A stretch of DNA of 64,000 nt. It comes from Dolichospermum sp. FACHB-1091 (GTDB taxonomy: Bacteria; Cyanobacteriota; Cyanobacteriia; Cyanobacteriales; Nostocaceae). Numbering within the stretch: position 1 is the stretch's first letter; every line of letters begins with the position of its first letter. The translations under genes were made by a program, and so were the position numbers. Below are positions 61,784 to 64,000 of the stretch, piece after piece. The DNA lies in contig NZ_JACJSB010000009.1 of the NCBI RefSeq assembly GCF_014697585.1, forward strand, positions 62,001-126,000. Direction: 5' to 3'. The notes under the pieces are model-generated. The model saw nothing but the letters and a program-made list of their open reading frames with translations. It was not told where the DNA came from and did no database searches.

Positions 61784-63139
61784 CTATCTAATTTGAGTTG
61801 ACACCGTTAAAACCTGTGGTGGAGAAGCATCTGGTGGATAAAGAAAGTCTAATTGTACTAAAGAGGTATTTTCTGGTTTAATATTCAATACTACTAATGG
61901 TTCTCCCATTTGACCACGCTTTTGCACTAAATGTAGAAACTTATTTTTCCATTTTCCCTGTTCTTGATAACGTAAGCGCACCGTTCCTCTAAAAAAGACT
62001 TGACGCGCAGGTGGGTTAAGAAAACGGATTCCTGATTTACTTAACTCATTCTCTTTCAGAGGAGTTTGAATTGTCACACTTACAGTTTGTTCATTTTGAG
62101 TATTGTTGTATAAAGGCAACTTCAGACTATACTGAACACCATAATTACCATGAGCATAATAAGCCGTATCAGAATAACGGACTAACATGGCTGCTGTTTG
62201 AATTTGATTTGTGCCGAAAGTTCCACCATGCAAGGTACTCAACCCATAGGAAAACCCCGTACCAGGTTGAGGAATAGTTAAATACTTACTTTTAGGTTGA
62301 TCTACTACATAAGCCCGCCATTGAGAGCCTCTTGATACTCCAGCTACACGCCCGTAAATTCCCGGTTTATTATTTCCTGTAATGGGAGTGGGAATTTTAT
62401 CTCTAGGAGTGGATAATTCACCATTATCTAATAAATTTTGCCATTCTGATAAATTAGGTGCGCGTTCACTACCATCAATATTTTTACGGGCAAACATCGC
62501 CAAACTAGCAGCGTAAATATTACCATTACTTCGTAATCGCAGATATGTAGAACGACCATTTAAAGGTGGTATTAACCCTTGAACAGGAATTGGTAAATTT
62601 AATAACATTTGGCTTTGACCGGGGGGAATGACAATTTGCGGGGGAAAGATATCCTGTCTTCTACCCCTCAAAATATCAGACATAACGCGACTACCTGGAC
62701 CTGCAAACACTGTTCCTAAGTCATTAGGAATTAAAGATGATAATTCCTGAAATGGGGCATCTGGTTGACTTAAATAACTAGCGGCTTGTAATATATTTAC
62801 TGTCACTGGTTGAGAACCAGGGTTATGTAAAATAATACCCAAATAAAGAGAAGGTAAATTTTCCAGTAATTCAGTTTTAGTCACATGATGGGCAAAAATA
62901 TCAAATGGGCCACGGAAGGGAAAATTTAAATGGGCTGATGTAACTTTTTTTCCTGCTGCTGGAAAAGTAGAAAGTAAAATTCCTTCCTTTAATACCAATT
63001 CTGGACTATTGCTATTAAATACTGGTACTGAATCTAATTGTCCTGGCAAAGGGCGTACTGATTGTAATTGTAATATTTCCTCTGGTGGTGTCACCAAGTT
63101 CGCTTGTGCAAGAGCCAAAGAAAGTAATAGTGGCAACAT
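61784..63139 (-). CDS. DUF3370 domain protein, exported
   Basis: The protein has 451 aa with a signal peptide (MLPLLLSLALAQA). The mature protein has VTSAHLNFPFRGPFDIFAHHVTK, TVFAGPGSRVMSDILRGRRQDIFP and RSTYLRLRSNGNIYAASLAMF, a pattern I recall as DUF3370, a family almost confined to cyanobacteria and thought to be in the periplasm or cell envelope. It is probably beta-rich. Only one cysteine-free long domain is seen. Function unknown. Confidence 0.8.
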   Translation of the reverse strand: MLPLLLSLALAQANLVTPPEEILQLQSVRPLPGQLDSVPVFNSNSPELVLKEGILLSTFPAAGKKVTSAHLNFPFRGPFDIFAHHVTKTELLENLPSLYLGIILHNPGSQPVTVNILQAASYLSQPDAPFQELSSLIPNDLGTVFAGPGSRVMSDILRGRRQDIFPPQIVIPPGQSQMLLNLPIPVQGLIPPLNGRSTYLRLRSNGNIYAASLAMFARKNIDGSERAPNLSEWQNLLDNGELSTPRDKIPTPITGNNKPGIYGRVAGVSRGSQWRAYVVDQPKSKYLTIPQPGTGFSYGLSTLHGGTFGTNQIQTAAMLVRYSDTAYYAHGNYGVQYSLKLPLYNNTQNEQTVSVTIQTPLKENELSKSGIRFLNPPARQVFFRGTVRLRYQEQGKWKNKFLHLVQKRGQMGEPLVVLNIKPENTSLVQLDFLYPPDASPPQVLTVSTQIR

Positions 63140-63176
63140 AATATTAGGTAATTTTTTCCAAAAGACGTTAATTTTT

Positions 63177-63677
63177 CTAGAAAAGTGCCAAGTGTTTGAT
63201 GATCAAATCGGCAATAATCCCAATCAAATTTTCTTCATTTAACATGGGTACATGAACAAAAATGCACTTAATTGACGGTTGAAACTGGGGTAAATAGTCT
63301 AAGATTGAATAATAAACTCCCTCACAGACACACTTACCACAATCATAGCTAACCTCAACTGCTGCTGTTGACACTAATAATTTTTCCAGATCAACAGTGG
63401 TTCGCAAAATATTTTCGCTAGAATTTATAGACTCCAAAGATAAGATACTTGTACTACTGGACAGGACTTCTACACTTAATTGTGAACGACTTGCAGCCAT
63501 GGCACAATAGATAATATAGTTAGGCTGAATGTCATTAATTTTGGCAATGACGCGACAACTGGCCAGTTGCACATCTACAGGTAAACGGGGCAAAAAATTT
63601 AAATCATGAGAGAGTGAAGCCATTTTGGCTAGTGCGAGTAACAAGTCATCGGATGAATTTGACTCTTGTTGACTCAA
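63177..63677 (-). CDS. Peptidase C15 (pyroglutamyl-peptidase)-like protein, 5' end out of frame
   Basis: The readable frame gives about 166 aa from a TTG. The features SYDCGKCVCEGVYYSILDY and IFVHVPMLNEENL carry the nucleophile Cys and catalytic His positions of the C15 family, and LPRLPVDVQLASCRVIAKI is typical of its cyanobacterial branch. The first residues of the family (KILLTSF-x-x-W) are encoded just upstream in the same frame but lack a start codon. An ATG at 63715 is one base out of frame across a run of six A. Either a frameshift has damaged the gene or slippage restores it. Enzymatic activity is not assured. Confidence 0.65.
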   Translation of the reverse strand: MSQQESNSSDDLLLALAKMASLSHDLNFLPRLPVDVQLASCRVIAKINDIQPNYIIYCAMAASRSQLSVEVLSSSTSILSLESINSSENILRTTVDLEKLLVSTAAVEVSYDCGKCVCEGVYYSILDYLPQFQPSIKCIFVHVPMLNEENLIGIIADLIIKHLALF

Positions 63678-63725
63678 CCAAAGGTTAAAAGAAGTTAATA
63701 GTATTTTTTCTGCATTATAAATAAT

Positions 63726-63743
63726 AATTAGAATTAGAATTAG
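63726..63743. repeat. Hexamer repeat AATTAG
   Basis: Three AATTAG units in the short gap between the peptidase-like gene and hisH; the divergent promoters must overlap them. Confidence 0.8.
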
Positions 63744-63787
63744 AATAATTAAATGCCCTCCCTCATAAATTTACAAGGAGCAGCTAA

Positions 63788-64000
63788 ATGCCAGTGATTG
63801 CAGTTGTTGATTACGATATGGGAAATTTACACTCTGTCTGCAAAGGATTGGAAAAAGCCGGTGCAACTCCTCAAGTTACCTATTGTTCTCAAGAGTTGGC
63901 GAAAGCAGATGCTATAGTTTTACCAGGCGTGGGAGCATTTGATCCAGCGGTACAACATTTGCGATCGCGCGGTTTGGAAAAACCTATTAAAGATGCGATC
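63788..64000 (+). CDS. hisH: Imidazole glycerol phosphate synthase subunit HisH (5' part)
   Basis: Glutaminase subunit that supplies ammonia to HisF in histidine synthesis. The window contains the first 71 codons: MPVIAVVDYDMGNLHSVCKG, then the oxyanion region VLPGVGAFDPAV. The catalytic Cys lies beyond the window end. AAGGAG lies 7 bp before the ATG. The gene is cut by the window edge, not by mutation as far as can be seen. Confidence 0.95.
   Translation, partial: MPVIAVVDYDMGNLHSVCKGLEKAGATPQVTYCSQELAKADAIVLPGVGAFDPAVQHLRSRGLEKPIKDAI

Overview
The window is chromosomal DNA from a cyanobacterium, most likely a filamentous Nostocales species (Anabaena/Nostoc/Dolichospermum type). It carries psbB and psbT of photosystem II, a cytochrome c6 gene, a PucC-type pigment-protein permease, a short cyanobacterial-type L25 and an SLH-OprB porin. 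The octamer GCGATCGC (HIP1) occurs about fifteen times, base composition is AT-rich, and many intergenic gaps hold tandem heptanucleotide repeats (STRRs). The genus is inference.

Layout. 0.5-6.6 kb: group 2 sigma factor, GNAT acetyltransferase, petJ, and a TonB protein next to a TonB-dependent receptor. 6.8-11.1 kb: a minus-strand accessory cassette with a Uma2 nuclease-like gene, a small zinc ribbon and three cytoplasmic proteins that share DUF2589-type motifs. 11.6-18.1 kb: sulfur block with sbpA-cysT-cysW, a divergent second sulfate-binding protein, a class II glutamine amidotransferase and an SfnB/DszC-like flavin monooxygenase. 18.7-22.3 kb: msrB, psbB, psbT. 22.7-26.8 kb: a plus-strand run of secreted proteins of unknown function, one split by a miniature element and another decayed. 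27.3-33.98 kb: rpsA, a HAD-like protein, and a Gld-type ABC export operon whose GldG-like subunit carries a 24-bp minisatellite. 34.1-38.8 kb: iron-uptake-type porin divergent from a znuABC-type zinc operon with a Fur-family box between them, then tRNA-Phe. 39.2-51.5 kb: mostly housekeeping (kinase, rplY, purA, gloB, PucC, inositol monophosphatase-like, dehydrogenase, response regulator, moeB). 51.8-55.0 kb: a small defence region with a MNT-HEPN pair and a Septu-like PtuA-PtuB pair. 55.1-61.2 kb: formyl-THF cyclo-ligase, a GDP-fucose/exopolysaccharide cluster (fcl, gmd, sugar transferase, glycosyltransferase) and a CSP41-like epimerase. 61.4-64 kb: small unknown protein, DUF3370 protein, a peptidase C15-like gene with a damaged 5' end, and the start of hisH.

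The clearest new structure is mobile and repetitive. A 103-bp miniature inverted-repeat element with TA target duplication has three intact copies. One sits inside a 53-bp tandem array and one inside a secreted-protein gene; in both, removing element plus one TA (105 nt) restores the ancestral sequence exactly. A second 114-bp element is present as two 100% identical copies in opposite orientation 10.3 kb apart. STRR arrays repeatedly abut or supply start and stop codons. Among genes, the DUF2589-like cassette is the best candidate for an uncharacterised system.

All calls come from reading the sequence and from remembered family features; no database search was run.
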